NCBI GenBank assembly: GCA_964598695.1
Contig: CAZRDB010000184.1
Location: forward strand, 1 to 10,460
From: CAZRDB01 sp964598695
GTDB lineage: Bacteria > Armatimonadota > Zipacnadia > UBA1398
Reading direction: 5' to 3'
Length of the DNA: 10,460 bases
The notes beneath the pieces are model-generated. The model was given only the letters and a program-made list of their open reading frames with translations. It was not told the origin of the DNA and searched no databases. This document shows positions 1-8,400 of this stretch, piece after piece (within the stretch, counting starts at the first letter, position 1; the number at the start of each line of letters is the position of its first letter). A program made the translations under genes and the position numbers.

Positions 1-260
1 GTTTCCCCCTCCGGGCCGGGCCCCCTAAACCCCCTGTTCCCGCCCGGGGTGCACACCCCGGTTCGGGTCCGGGGGCCCGCGTGGGGGCGGCCGGCCCACG
101 CGACCTGCTCCGCCGACGGGCCCGTCTGGTCGGCCGGCACGATGAACACCGGGAGCACAGACACCCGCTCGGGCGGAAGGTAGCCGTCGGGCGCGGCCGA
201 CAGGGGCGCCGCCAGAGGCAGTGTCAGGACGGCCGCGAGCACGTAGGTCTGCCTCGCCAT
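1..260 (-). CDS. N-terminal part of an exported protein of unknown function (runs off left edge)
   Basis: The minus-strand frame starts at an ATG (258-260) and stays open to the window edge, giving 86 residues. The start MARQTYVLAAVLTLPLAAPL followed by SAAPDGY is a clear signal peptide: an Arg near the N-terminus, a hydrophobic core and likely cleavage after the SAA at about residue 23. The mature part begins with a short stretch rich in Val and Pro (RVSVLPVFIVPADQTGPSAE). GAGGAG lies 9 bases upstream, and the gap to the preceding GH2 gene is 43 bases, so it is probably the last visible gene of the operon. In-frame ATGs at 269 and 284 are possible but worse: the first abuts the GAGGAG with no spacer, and the second would add a charged leader before the signal peptide. 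From about residue 57 the translation becomes a run of Gly, Pro and Arg that does not look like normal protein, possibly because the DNA there is unreliable. I do not recognise the family. Confidence 0.6.
   Translation of the reverse strand, partial: MARQTYVLAAVLTLPLAAPLSAAPDGYLPPERVSVLPVFIVPADQTGPSAEQVAWAGRPHAGPRTRTGVCTPGGNRGFRGPGPEGE
44..61. repeat. Short perfect inverted repeat in G/C-run-rich left end
   Basis: CCGGGGTG and CACCCCGG form an 8-base perfect inverted repeat around a central CA. It sits in a stretch (1-87) with seven runs of four or more G or C. It falls inside the frame of the partial left gene, so a terminator role is unlikely. A strong GC hairpin at the end of an assembled sequence may simply mark where reads or assembly failed. 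Confidence 0.4.
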
Positions 261-269
261 CGGACGCAT

Positions 270-275
270 CTCCTC
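270..275 (-). promoter_or_regulatory. Ribosome binding site for the partial left gene
   Basis: GAGGAG on the minus strand lies 9 bases before the ATG at 260. It decides the start: the next upstream ATG (269) touches this motif directly and could not use it. Confidence 0.6.
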
Positions 276-303
276 ACTCGCCATAGGGGCCGCCCGCCCC
301 GCC

Positions 304-2595
304 CTACGCGCCGTACACGGCCCGGAGCACCGCAACCGACTGGCAGCCATCGAGCACGTACCGGGCCTCGCGGCTGCCGTCGGCCGTCGTGACGCGCGCC
401 ACGAGGTAGTCGCGCTGCGGGTCGAGCCCCTCGGCCGACGCCGTGAGCACCAGCGTCGATGCATTGCGGGCGGCGGTGGCCGCTGCCTCGGCGAGGACCG
501 CGCGGCCGCCGTCGAGACTCCTGCGCTCGAGCGTGACGGTCCCCGCGACCTCGGGGTCGAGATCGTTCAGGATCCACACGCCGAATCCGCTCTCGTGCGC
601 CGCGACCGAGAGCGCCACCGGGGTGCTGGCGCGCGCGACGGCCCCGAACGCCGGCTTGCGGCGGAAGTAGTAGTCGACCACGGCATCGGAGTGCTGCGGC
701 CAGTTGTCGAGGAGGTTCCACCAGAGGATCCCCCAGCACTCCGGCTTGCGCCGCCGGGCCTGCTCGATCCACTCGGAGAGGCACCAGGCCTGGAGGAGCT
801 GCGAGGCCTCGACATACTCCGACTCGGTCTCGGGGAGGGAGCCCAGCGTGTTCAGGAGCGCGTCGTCCATCCGCTGGCGGCGCTGGAAGTCGCTCGTCGG
901 GATCGTCCCCACGTGCTGCTCCCAGACCGGGTTGGCGTGCGGCCAGCGGTGCTCGGGTGAGAGGAACTGGGCGATCGTCTCGAGGCTCGCCGGGCAGATC
1001 CGCCCGATCTCGCTCAGGAAGAGGCTCCGGTCTTCCGAGTACATCGGCGCCCGCGGCGGCTGGTCGTGGCTCCATAGGTGCGTGTCGCCTTCGGCGCTGC
1101 CGTTGGGGTCTCCCGTCTCGCTCGGGTTCCAGGGGCTCGAGGGGATGTAGGGCCGCGTCGGATCGAGCGCGGCCACCGTCTCCGGGAGCACGCCGCGCGT
1201 GACACGGTTCTCGACGTACCGGCCCGGCAGGCCGTGCCAGCCGTAGCCGCAGTCGCACTCGTTGTCGCCGGCCCAGAGCAGGAGGCACGCGTGATTGCGC
1301 AGGCTCCGCACCACGTGCTCGGCCTCGGCCCGCACCTCGTCGAGGAACCACTGCTCGCTCGGGTAGAGCCCGCAGGCGAACATGAAGTCCTGCCACACGA
1401 GGATGCCTCGCTCATCGCACATCTCGTAGAAGGCCGGGTCCTCGTAGATCCCTCCGCCCCAGATCCGCAGGCAGTTGCACGAGAGTTCTCCCGCGAGGTC
1501 GAGGGCGGCCGAGAGCCGCTCCCGCGTGATCCGGGCGAAGAGCGCGTCGACGGGGATCCAGTTGCTCCCACGGAGGTACGTCGGGCGGCCGTTCAGCGTG
1601 AAGAGGAAGCGGGCGGCGCCGGTCGTGGGGTCGGTGAGGACGAGCCTCACCTCGCGGATCCCGAACCGCTCCTCCCGTGCCGCAACCAGCTCGCCGCTGC
1701 GGCGCAGCTCGCACCGCGCGGCATAGAGGTTCGGCTCGCCCAGGTCGCGGGGCCACCACAGCCTCGGGTCATCGACGATGCACTCCGCCTCGCCCGCGAG
1801 GAGGTCTCCCTCGGCGTCCAGCGCCACCTCGAGCCGGATCCGGCTCGAGCCGCAGGAGGCCTGGACGCGCGCCGTCCACGTTCCGCCCTCGGCGATCGCC
1901 TCGGCCTCGACCCGCACCGAGACCAGGGCCCGGCCGTCCTCGAGGAGCTGGGTTCGGTAGGCCACATCGCGGAGGATTCCGCAACGGTGTCCCTCCAGCC
2001 GCACGGGACGCCAGATCCCGCAGGTGACGATCCTCGGCGCGATGTCCCAGCCGTAGCTCATCTGCGCCTTGCGCGCGTAGCAGCGCTCCACGGGCGAGAA
2101 GAAGCCGGTCACCATGGGGTCCGGCTCGGACGGCATCCGCTCGCGCGCCACCGCCATCGGAGAGCGCAGGCGGACCCGCAGCTCGACCGGACCGCCCCGC
2201 CGCAGGCGCTCGGTCACGTCGATGCGGACCGGCACCCACATGTTGGCCCCCCGGCCGATCTCCGCGCCGTTCCAGTAGACCGTCGCAAAGGTGTCGAGGC
2301 CCTCGAAGACCAGCTCGACGCGGTCATGCATCTCCCAGTCGGGCGGGATCGCGACGTCGCGCCGGTACCACCAGTCCCTCTCCTCGGCGAACAGGCCGGC
2401 CCGGTACTGGTCGTCGACGAACGGGTCGGGGATCCGGCCCCGGGCCTCGAGGTCGATGTGGATGTCGCCCGGCACGCGGGCGGGGATCCACCGAGCGCTC
2501 GCGTCGGCGGCCTCCGTCCCGCACAGCTCCCATGCGCCGTCCAGTGAGTGCGCCAGTGGGCCGACGGAGTCGGTCAGCCAGTCGTTGCAGCTCAT
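304..2595 (-). CDS. GH2 family beta-mannosidase-like glycoside hydrolase, cytoplasmic
   Basis: This 763-residue protein has the GH2 layout: sugar-binding jelly-roll (about 10-190), Ig-like domain (about 200-310), TIM barrel (about 325-650) and a small C-terminal beta domain. Motifs typical of beta-mannosidases are visible: YLRGSNWIP (340-348), RIWGGGIYED (377-386), WAGDNE (441-446) with acid/base Glu446, LSEIG (527-531) with nucleophile Glu529, and WWNLLDNWP (625-633). Retaining beta-mannosidases (EC 3.2.1.25) release terminal beta-mannose from non-reducing ends, but related GH2 specificities cannot be excluded. The family usually shows GNNE where this protein has GDNE. It is somewhat shorter than many beta-mannosidases (800 or more residues), mainly at the C-terminus. 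There is no signal peptide, and about 19 cysteines, including Cys447 and Cys449 beside the acid/base, fit a reducing cytoplasm. The ATG is fixed by GAGGAG 8 bases upstream, overlapping the stop of the preceding gene 12 bases away. Confidence 0.88.
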   Translation of the reverse strand: MSCNDWLTDSVGPLAHSLDGAWELCGTEAADASARWIPARVPGDIHIDLEARGRIPDPFVDDQYRAGLFAEERDWWYRRDVAIPPDWEMHDRVELVFEGLDTFATVYWNGAEIGRGANMWVPVRIDVTERLRRGGPVELRVRLRSPMAVARERMPSEPDPMVTGFFSPVERCYARKAQMSYGWDIAPRIVTCGIWRPVRLEGHRCGILRDVAYRTQLLEDGRALVSVRVEAEAIAEGGTWTARVQASCGSSRIRLEVALDAEGDLLAGEAECIVDDPRLWWPRDLGEPNLYAARCELRRSGELVAAREERFGIREVRLVLTDPTTGAARFLFTLNGRPTYLRGSNWIPVDALFARITRERLSAALDLAGELSCNCLRIWGGGIYEDPAFYEMCDERGILVWQDFMFACGLYPSEQWFLDEVRAEAEHVVRSLRNHACLLLWAGDNECDCGYGWHGLPGRYVENRVTRGVLPETVAALDPTRPYIPSSPWNPSETGDPNGSAEGDTHLWSHDQPPRAPMYSEDRSLFLSEIGRICPASLETIAQFLSPEHRWPHANPVWEQHVGTIPTSDFQRRQRMDDALLNTLGSLPETESEYVEASQLLQAWCLSEWIEQARRRKPECWGILWWNLLDNWPQHSDAVVDYYFRRKPAFGAVARASTPVALSVAAHESGFGVWILNDLDPEVAGTVTLERRSLDGGRAVLAEAAATAARNASTLVLTASAEGLDPQRDYLVARVTTADGSREARYVLDGCQSVAVLRAVYGA

Positions 2596-2603
2596 CGGCA
2601 GGT

Positions 2604-2609
2604 CTCCTC
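2604..2609 (-). promoter_or_regulatory. Ribosome binding site for the GH2 gene, overlapping the upstream stop
   Basis: The minus strand reads TGAGGAGA: the TGA stop of the upstream gene (2608-2610) supplies the first bases of GAGGAG, 8 bases before the GH2 ATG. Ribosomes finishing the upstream gene would sit on this site, which suggests coupled translation. Confidence 0.75.
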
Positions 2610-5418
2610 AGGGCTCCCGCGCGAGCGGCGGCAGCAGGGCAATGCCATGGGGGGCGATCTCGCGGCCGCCGAGCACGCGGGCTCGGCCTCCGCCGTTCAG
2701 CACGAGCACGCCGTCGTCGACTTCGGTCACGTAGAGCTGATCGGCCTCCGGATAGGGCACGCGCACGCCGGTGAGGCCCGGCGCGAACCACTCCGGATGC
2801 TCCACGGCGCACACGAGCACCTGACCCAGCACCCCGTCGACCTCGGACCCGGCCGGCAGGAGGATTGTCGCACCGCTCCCGAGCCGCTTCACCCCGTGGG
2901 CGCGGAGGGCATCCGTGTCGAGGCCCTGGCGAACGGCAGCGCGCTCCTCGGCCGGCCCGTCGTAGCCCTCGGAGCGGATCTCGACCTCGCGCACGGCGAG
3001 GCCCAGCGCCCGCCCGTCGTCCATCCCGTAGTCGATCGGCCGCCAGGTGGCGATCTCCAGCTCGACCTTCACCACCGTACCGTCGCCGATCACCTCGGCT
3101 GGGATGGCGAACTCGAACGTGCCCTCGCTCGGCTCGGGGAACCCGCCCAGCGGCACGCCGTTCACCCACAGGCGGTTGGGGCCCTTGCGGGAGTGGTCGG
3201 TGAGGAGGGCCGCGATCCGCAGGGAGGCCGCGCGGTTCGGTTGCACGGGCAGCCAGAAGCCGCAACGGCCTCCGCTCCACCGCTTCGTCGCGCCGGCGAT
3301 CTCGGGCCACTCGCCACCCGGCTCGCGGCCCCACCACTCGCCGAGGAGGAACGACTCGTCGTCGGCCGCCCCCACCGCGAGACGGAACGCGGGGGGCGGG
3401 TCGCCCTCGAGGGTCACCCTCGCGAGGCCCCGCGCAGCGGGCTCGTCGGCGAACAGCTCGCGCGTGCCCGCGTCGCTGCCCTCTGGTGTGCGAAGGAGGT
3501 CGTCGCCCTCACTCGGCACACCGACGAGGATGTGGCCGTCCTCCACCCAGCGGCGGAGCCGCTCGATCTCCTGGACCTCGGCGAACGGGGCGCCGACGAG
3601 GCCCATCGCGGTCACCGTGCCGGCGAGGTCGGTCCCGAGCGTCGCCCGGTCGAGGAAGTGGATGTCGAGCCGGTCGCGCACCCGCCCGGCCGCCTGGTGC
3701 AGGACGCTGATCCAGCGCGCGTCGAGCGCCCACGCGGTGCGCGGCACGTAGACGGCCGCGTGGACCACGGGCTTCCGAGCGGCGACGAAGTGGGCGTACT
3801 CACGGAAGTTACGGGTAGCCTGCACGGTGTCGGTCAGGTTGCCGCCGTAGCAGTGGAGCTGGCGCGCGCCGGAGGCCGTCGCGTTGTAGATCCGCGCGAT
3901 CACCCCGTTCGCGTCGACCCGCCCCGCGGGCTCGTAGCCGAAGAACGTCCCCAGCGCGGCGCAGGCCGTGCCCACCTCGCGGGTGACGACGAAGTTCCCC
4001 GCGTACTCACTGCCCTCGTTGGTGATCCGGATCCCTGCGCCGTAGGGCGCGATCGCGCGGGCCTGTGCCGAGAAGTCGGCTCCGAGCATCGCGTTCCCAT
4101 CGCCGCCGGTGCACAGGTAGATCTCCGCCTCCGGGAAGCACGCGCGGGTCGCGCCGACCCACCAGGCGCTCCAATCGGTCATCGTCTCCAGGTACCAGTT
4201 GACGAAATCGAGACGGGCGCGCGGGGTGGGGGCCTGCTCGGGGACGAACGGCTCCACCTCGTCGAAGGAACGGAACTGCCGCCCCCAGGCCCGGTTGAGG
4301 GCCTCGATCTCAGCGTAGCGGCCGCGCATGGCCTCCCGGAACGCGGCGCGGGCGTAGGGGTCTCCCGCCCACCAGCCCATGTGGTTGTGGTAGCGGCCGG
4401 GGATGTCGGCGGTCCACTCCCCCTCCGGTCCGGCCGGGTAGATCGACTCGCCGTAGATCCCGGTGACCCCGAGCAGGACCGACTCGATCACCCCGCGGTC
4501 GCCGTAGCGCTCGGCGAAGGCCCGCAGGAACCGCTCGATCCACGGCCGCAGGTGGGGACTCCACAGCGACTGCACCTTCGACGCCTGGCCGTGCTCGAGG
4601 CAGACGTAGGGGACCGACTGCTCCGACTCGCGGAACCACCTCGGGTTGGCGTAGGCCGGACCGGCGATCAGAAACGGCACCCACTTGAGCCCTGCGTTCT
4701 CGAGGATCTCGACCTGGCGGTCCCACCGACTCCAGTCCCACTGGCCCTCCCCGGCATCCTCGACGGTCTGCCAGGTGACGTAGGTCTCGATGCTCGTGGC
4801 GCCCAGCGCGCGGAAGAGAGCGGCCTCGGCGGCATCGACATCGGCGCCGACCGTCAGCTCCATCCCCCCGCCCAGCTCCACCCGGAGCGCATCGAGGGCT
4901 TGGAGGTCGATCGCGCCGGGCTCGTAGCCCTCCGGGGCGCTCGTTCGCACCTCGATCCGCCGGACGGCCAGCTCCCCGGTGTTCAGCCGGAAGTCGGCGC
5001 CGTGGTTCTCGCGTCCGCCAAGCCCGGCCCCCGGGAGCCGAACGGTCCGCCGCTCCCACCCGCCGGCGCCGATCGTCAGGAGCTTCTCCTCGCTCTGCGC
5101 GTAGGCGGCCCCGCCCGCGCGATCGTACTGGAGCGCGACGACTCCGAGCCGCTCGTCGAGAAGCTCCACCGTGACGTACAGGTCGTAGCTCCCCGGCGGG
5201 AGGAGTGTCTTGTCGACCGCGACATAGAGGTACAGCGAACCGGGGCTCTTGATCCGCCGGCAGGCCGACCCGGCGGCCTCCGCCGGCACGTTCTCACCGT
5301 CGCCGATCGAGGGAACCGTCAACCCGTGGCTCTCGTTGGCCGGTCCGAGGTTGATCCACAGGGGCTCGTCCGGCGCGGCGATGGTCGCCAGCGCGAACGC
5401 CAGTGCGGCGGACAGCAT
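2608..5418 (-). CDS. Exported GH14/GH42-like glycoside hydrolase with flanking beta-sandwich domains
   Basis: This 936-residue protein begins with a hydrophobic leader, MLSAALAFALATIAA, with probable cleavage near residue 15. The leader has no Lys or Arg, which is unusual. Residues 20-160 look like a jelly-roll ligand-binding domain. About 190-545 form a clan A-type TIM barrel, starting with TSIETYVTWQTVEDAGEG (208-225), where retaining galactosidases and beta-amylases place the substrate-binding strand. GVTGIYGESIYP (317-328) resembles the GPxGELRYP acid motif of GH14 and makes Glu324 the acid/base candidate; Glu468 or Glu471 in NEGSEY are candidate partners. About 550-640 resemble the flavodoxin-like trimerisation domain of GH42, and 685-815 look like a second galactose-binding-like domain (LWVNGVPLGGF at 750-760). 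Family and substrate are uncertain, and it may be catalytically diverged. The gene lies 4 bases after the CBM-GH42-like gene and 12 before the GH2 gene. The start follows GGAGG with a 7-base spacer, and no upstream in-frame start is available nearby. Confidence 0.7.
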   Translation of the reverse strand: MLSAALAFALATIAAPDEPLWINLGPANESHGLTVPSIGDGENVPAEAAGSACRRIKSPGSLYLYVAVDKTLLPPGSYDLYVTVELLDERLGVVALQYDRAGGAAYAQSEEKLLTIGAGGWERRTVRLPGAGLGGRENHGADFRLNTGELAVRRIEVRTSAPEGYEPGAIDLQALDALRVELGGGMELTVGADVDAAEAALFRALGATSIETYVTWQTVEDAGEGQWDWSRWDRQVEILENAGLKWVPFLIAGPAYANPRWFRESEQSVPYVCLEHGQASKVQSLWSPHLRPWIERFLRAFAERYGDRGVIESVLLGVTGIYGESIYPAGPEGEWTADIPGRYHNHMGWWAGDPYARAAFREAMRGRYAEIEALNRAWGRQFRSFDEVEPFVPEQAPTPRARLDFVNWYLETMTDWSAWWVGATRACFPEAEIYLCTGGDGNAMLGADFSAQARAIAPYGAGIRITNEGSEYAGNFVVTREVGTACAALGTFFGYEPAGRVDANGVIARIYNATASGARQLHCYGGNLTDTVQATRNFREYAHFVAARKPVVHAAVYVPRTAWALDARWISVLHQAAGRVRDRLDIHFLDRATLGTDLAGTVTAMGLVGAPFAEVQEIERLRRWVEDGHILVGVPSEGDDLLRTPEGSDAGTRELFADEPAARGLARVTLEGDPPPAFRLAVGAADDESFLLGEWWGREPGGEWPEIAGATKRWSGGRCGFWLPVQPNRAASLRIAALLTDHSRKGPNRLWVNGVPLGGFPEPSEGTFEFAIPAEVIGDGTVVKVELEIATWRPIDYGMDDGRALGLAVREVEIRSEGYDGPAEERAAVRQGLDTDALRAHGVKRLGSGATILLPAGSEVDGVLGQVLVCAVEHPEWFAPGLTGVRVPYPEADQLYVTEVDDGVLVLNGGGRARVLGGREIAPHGIALLPPLAREP

Positions 5419-5422
5419 GGGG

Positions 5423-8400
5423 CTACCTCCCTTGGTCGTCGACGAGCATGACCTCGAGCGGCTGCAGCTCGATCTCGGCCGGACACGGCCTCCCAGAGAA
5501 CCTCTCGATCCACGCGCCCGACGCGCCCTCGAGACGGAAGCGAACAGGGGTCGGCAGGTAGTTGGTCAGGTTCACGAGCCTGCGCCCGTCGAGCTGCGCG
5601 GTGAGCGCCTCGATACCCCACGCGGGCCCGTCCGTCTCCGGGTCGATCGCGCGGACCGGCCGCTCGCCCGGCAACGAGTCGAGCTGCGCGAGCAGGGCCG
5701 GGAGCAGCTCCCGTGCGACGGCCTCATCGACCCGCGTGAGCCCTGTCGCCGGACCCCAGGCCCTCGGCCGGTCGCGGTCATCGCGGGTGAGGCTCCCCTC
5801 GCCCACCGCGAGCACCCGGCCCCCGGCCTCGGCGTACTGCTCGAGACCGCGGTACGCGTCCTCCGGCAGGTTGGTCGTGCCGGCGGCGATCACGAGCGCG
5901 TACTTGCCCGCGTCGCCCCGCGCGAGCTGCTTCTCGGTGAGGAAGTCGATCTTCTCCCCCGTGAAGTTGAGCGCCTCGTAGGTCCGGCCGAGGATCCGCT
6001 CGGCATCGAGGCCGTAGCACAGCGAGGCGATCGAGTACACCAGCGCGACGCGGGCCGGCTCCCGCTGGAACGCGTTGGCCTCGGGGCCGAGCCGGAGCAG
6101 GTCGAGGCCGGTACGGCCGTGGGCGTCGCAACACTCGGGCCGGTGCATGATGCTGCCTGCGAAGTCGCTCCGCTCATCGTAGGTCCGCTCCCAGACCCAG
6201 GTCGTCGAGGCGCCCTCCCCGTGGATCGCCGACTGCCAGATGATGTTGCGGATGTGCGCCGCGGGGATCGTTCCCTTCTCCCGGTCGACGATCACGTGGT
6301 TCTCGGTGTTGAAGATCGGCTGGCCGAGGATCGAGCGCTGCAGGTCGAAGTACATGTTCTCGCCCTGCCACTCGCTGGCGTAGCCGTTGCGACCGCCGGA
6401 GTACCACTTCCAGCAGTCGTTGCCGGCGATCTGCGAGAACTCGCAGAACAGCTCCGGGTCCACGCCCATGTTCTGGCCGACCGAGGAGAAGACGGTGTTC
6501 ATCGCCTTGGCGTGGACCGGGACCTCGGGCGCCATCTCGTGGATGACGTCGGCCATCCACCGGTGCCACGCCGCGAAGCGCTCGTTGTTGAACCGGTAGT
6601 AGTCGTACCGCGCCTGCCGGGTGGGGGTGACCCCGGCCGGAGGCGGGTCGACGGGCACGTCGTCGAAGCTCGCGTAGGTCGCCCGATGGGCGGCCGAGAC
6701 GGCCTCGATCGTCCCGTGCCTCTGCCGGAGCCAGGCGTTGTAGAGCGGGCGGTTCTCCGGAGCGCGTGTGGCGTCACGGTAGATCGGCTCGTTCGAGAGG
6801 CAGAAGCTGTGGAGGGCCGGATGGCTCGCCACGCGCGGCACGATCGTCCGCAGGAACCGCTCCAGCACGGCGCGCGTGTGGGGCGAGTCGATCGAGTAGC
6901 GTAGGAATCCGCCCTCGACGCCGCCCACCTCGGGCCACTTCTCGTAGACCCAATCCGGCATGTAGTGCGGGGAGAGCAGCAGGCAGACCGCCACGCCGGA
7001 CTCGGCGGCGCGGTCGAGCGAACGCACGAGCCCGTCGATGGGCTCCGTGTTGAGCGAGTCCGGCCCCGTGACAACGGAGGAGGGGCCCATCTCGATCTGG
7101 ATGACGTTCATCCCGTAGCCCTGCATGAGCGGGAGATCACGGACCACACTGGAGAAGTGGCCGTAGCCGGTGAAGACGAGCGGCCAGTCGTCCTCGACGC
7201 GGCCATCCGGCCAGGTCACCTGCGTGCGGAAGGCCCCGTCGGCGATCCGGACCGGCGAGATCCGGTAGCGCGGGACCGCGGGTAGTCGGGCGCCGGTCTC
7301 GAGAGCCGTGAGTTCCGCCTCACACCGAGTCGCGATGTCGACCAGCTCGACCAGTTGGGTACGGGCGCGCGGGGTCCAGCCGGCCTGGTTGTCCTCCTCC
7401 GCGAAGCCCACGAACTGCTCGAGCACCGTGAGGCTCACGAGGGGATAGGCGACATCGGCGCCCCCGGCCGCGAGCGCATCGAGCCGGGTCCGCAGCTCCT
7501 GGGCCGTAGCCCTGAGCGCGGTGATCCGCGCGCGGTTCGCCGCTGCCGACACAAGCCGGAAGTCGGTGGAGGCCTCGCACAGGAGCGTTCCGGCGGCATC
7601 GCTGAGCCGGAGGACGTAGTGGCAGTCCTCGGGACCCTCCACGGGCACACCGTAGAGGAACCGAACCTCGACGAGGCCCGTGGGCGCCGGCTGCTCCGCG
7701 CGGGCGAGCACGCCCCCGGGGCCGCTCAGCTCGGCCTCGAGCCGGGCAGCCGCCGACCGTTCGGGCACGACGAGCCAGGCGTTGAGCGCGAGCGTGTCGT
7801 CGGCCGCGACCTCCTTCGGCAGATCGAGGATCAGCGAGGGCTCGGAGGCCCCCTCCTCGGGCACGTAGGGGGTAGCGAAGGCGCCCCGTTCGAGCTTCAC
7901 GTCATCGAACCACACGCCGGTCGTGGGCGACTCGGTGCTCGCGAGCAGGTTGAACGTGGTCTGGTCGGCCCGCGTCTGGAAGGTCGTCGAGGCCCGTCGC
8001 CACTCGCCCTTGGTCTCCGGCGCGACGAGCCGCACGAGCCAGTCGGGGCCCCCGCCGATCCACGCCATCCCCGCGTCGACGGTGCGGTAGTAGGCGCTCA
8101 GCGTGTACAACGTGCTCGGCTCGACGGCGATCTCCGGCGTGTAGGTCGCGAGGCCGTAGACGTGCGCGCCGAACGGCGTTCCGTTCGTGAACCGCACCGA
8201 CGCCTTCCCGCCATGCCGCACGGTGTCGTCGAGCGTGCAGGTGGAGTCCGTGTTGCGCGCGCTGAAGGCCCATCCGACCGGCAGGCCCGCCTCCGCTCTC
8301 TCGAACCCGCTGTTGGCGATGAGGTTCTCGCCGGTCGCCTCGCGCCCGAGCGGCAGCAGATGGAGCGCCGCCTCTCCCGCGGTGGGCGGAGGCAGGAAGA

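Noticed and set aside
261..303. GGGGC...GCCCC short inverted repeat after the GH2 stop, considered as a terminator
   Set aside because: The stem is only 5 bases with no following T-run, and the next gene has its own ribosome binding site a few bases on.
224..1396. 390-codon minus-strand open frame overlapping the GH2 gene
   Set aside because: It is an Arg/Pro/Gly-rich out-of-frame reading of the GH2 gene, and it also overlaps the start of the left-hand gene.
1078..2547. 489-codon plus-strand open frame opposite the GH2 gene
   Set aside because: Shadow composition, and it lies fully inside a gene with unmistakable GH2 motifs on the opposite strand.
2548..5451. 967-codon open frame on the plus strand opposite the GH14/GH42-like gene
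   Set aside because: Its translation is dominated by His, Arg, Pro, Gly, Ala, Val, Asp and Leu, with almost no Lys, Ile, Asn, Tyr or Phe, and shows no domain motif. Such antisense frames are expected opposite high-GC genes.
5249..6904. 551-codon plus-strand open frame
   Set aside because: It is antisense to the GH42-like catalytic domain, whose motifs and catalytic residues are clear on the minus strand.
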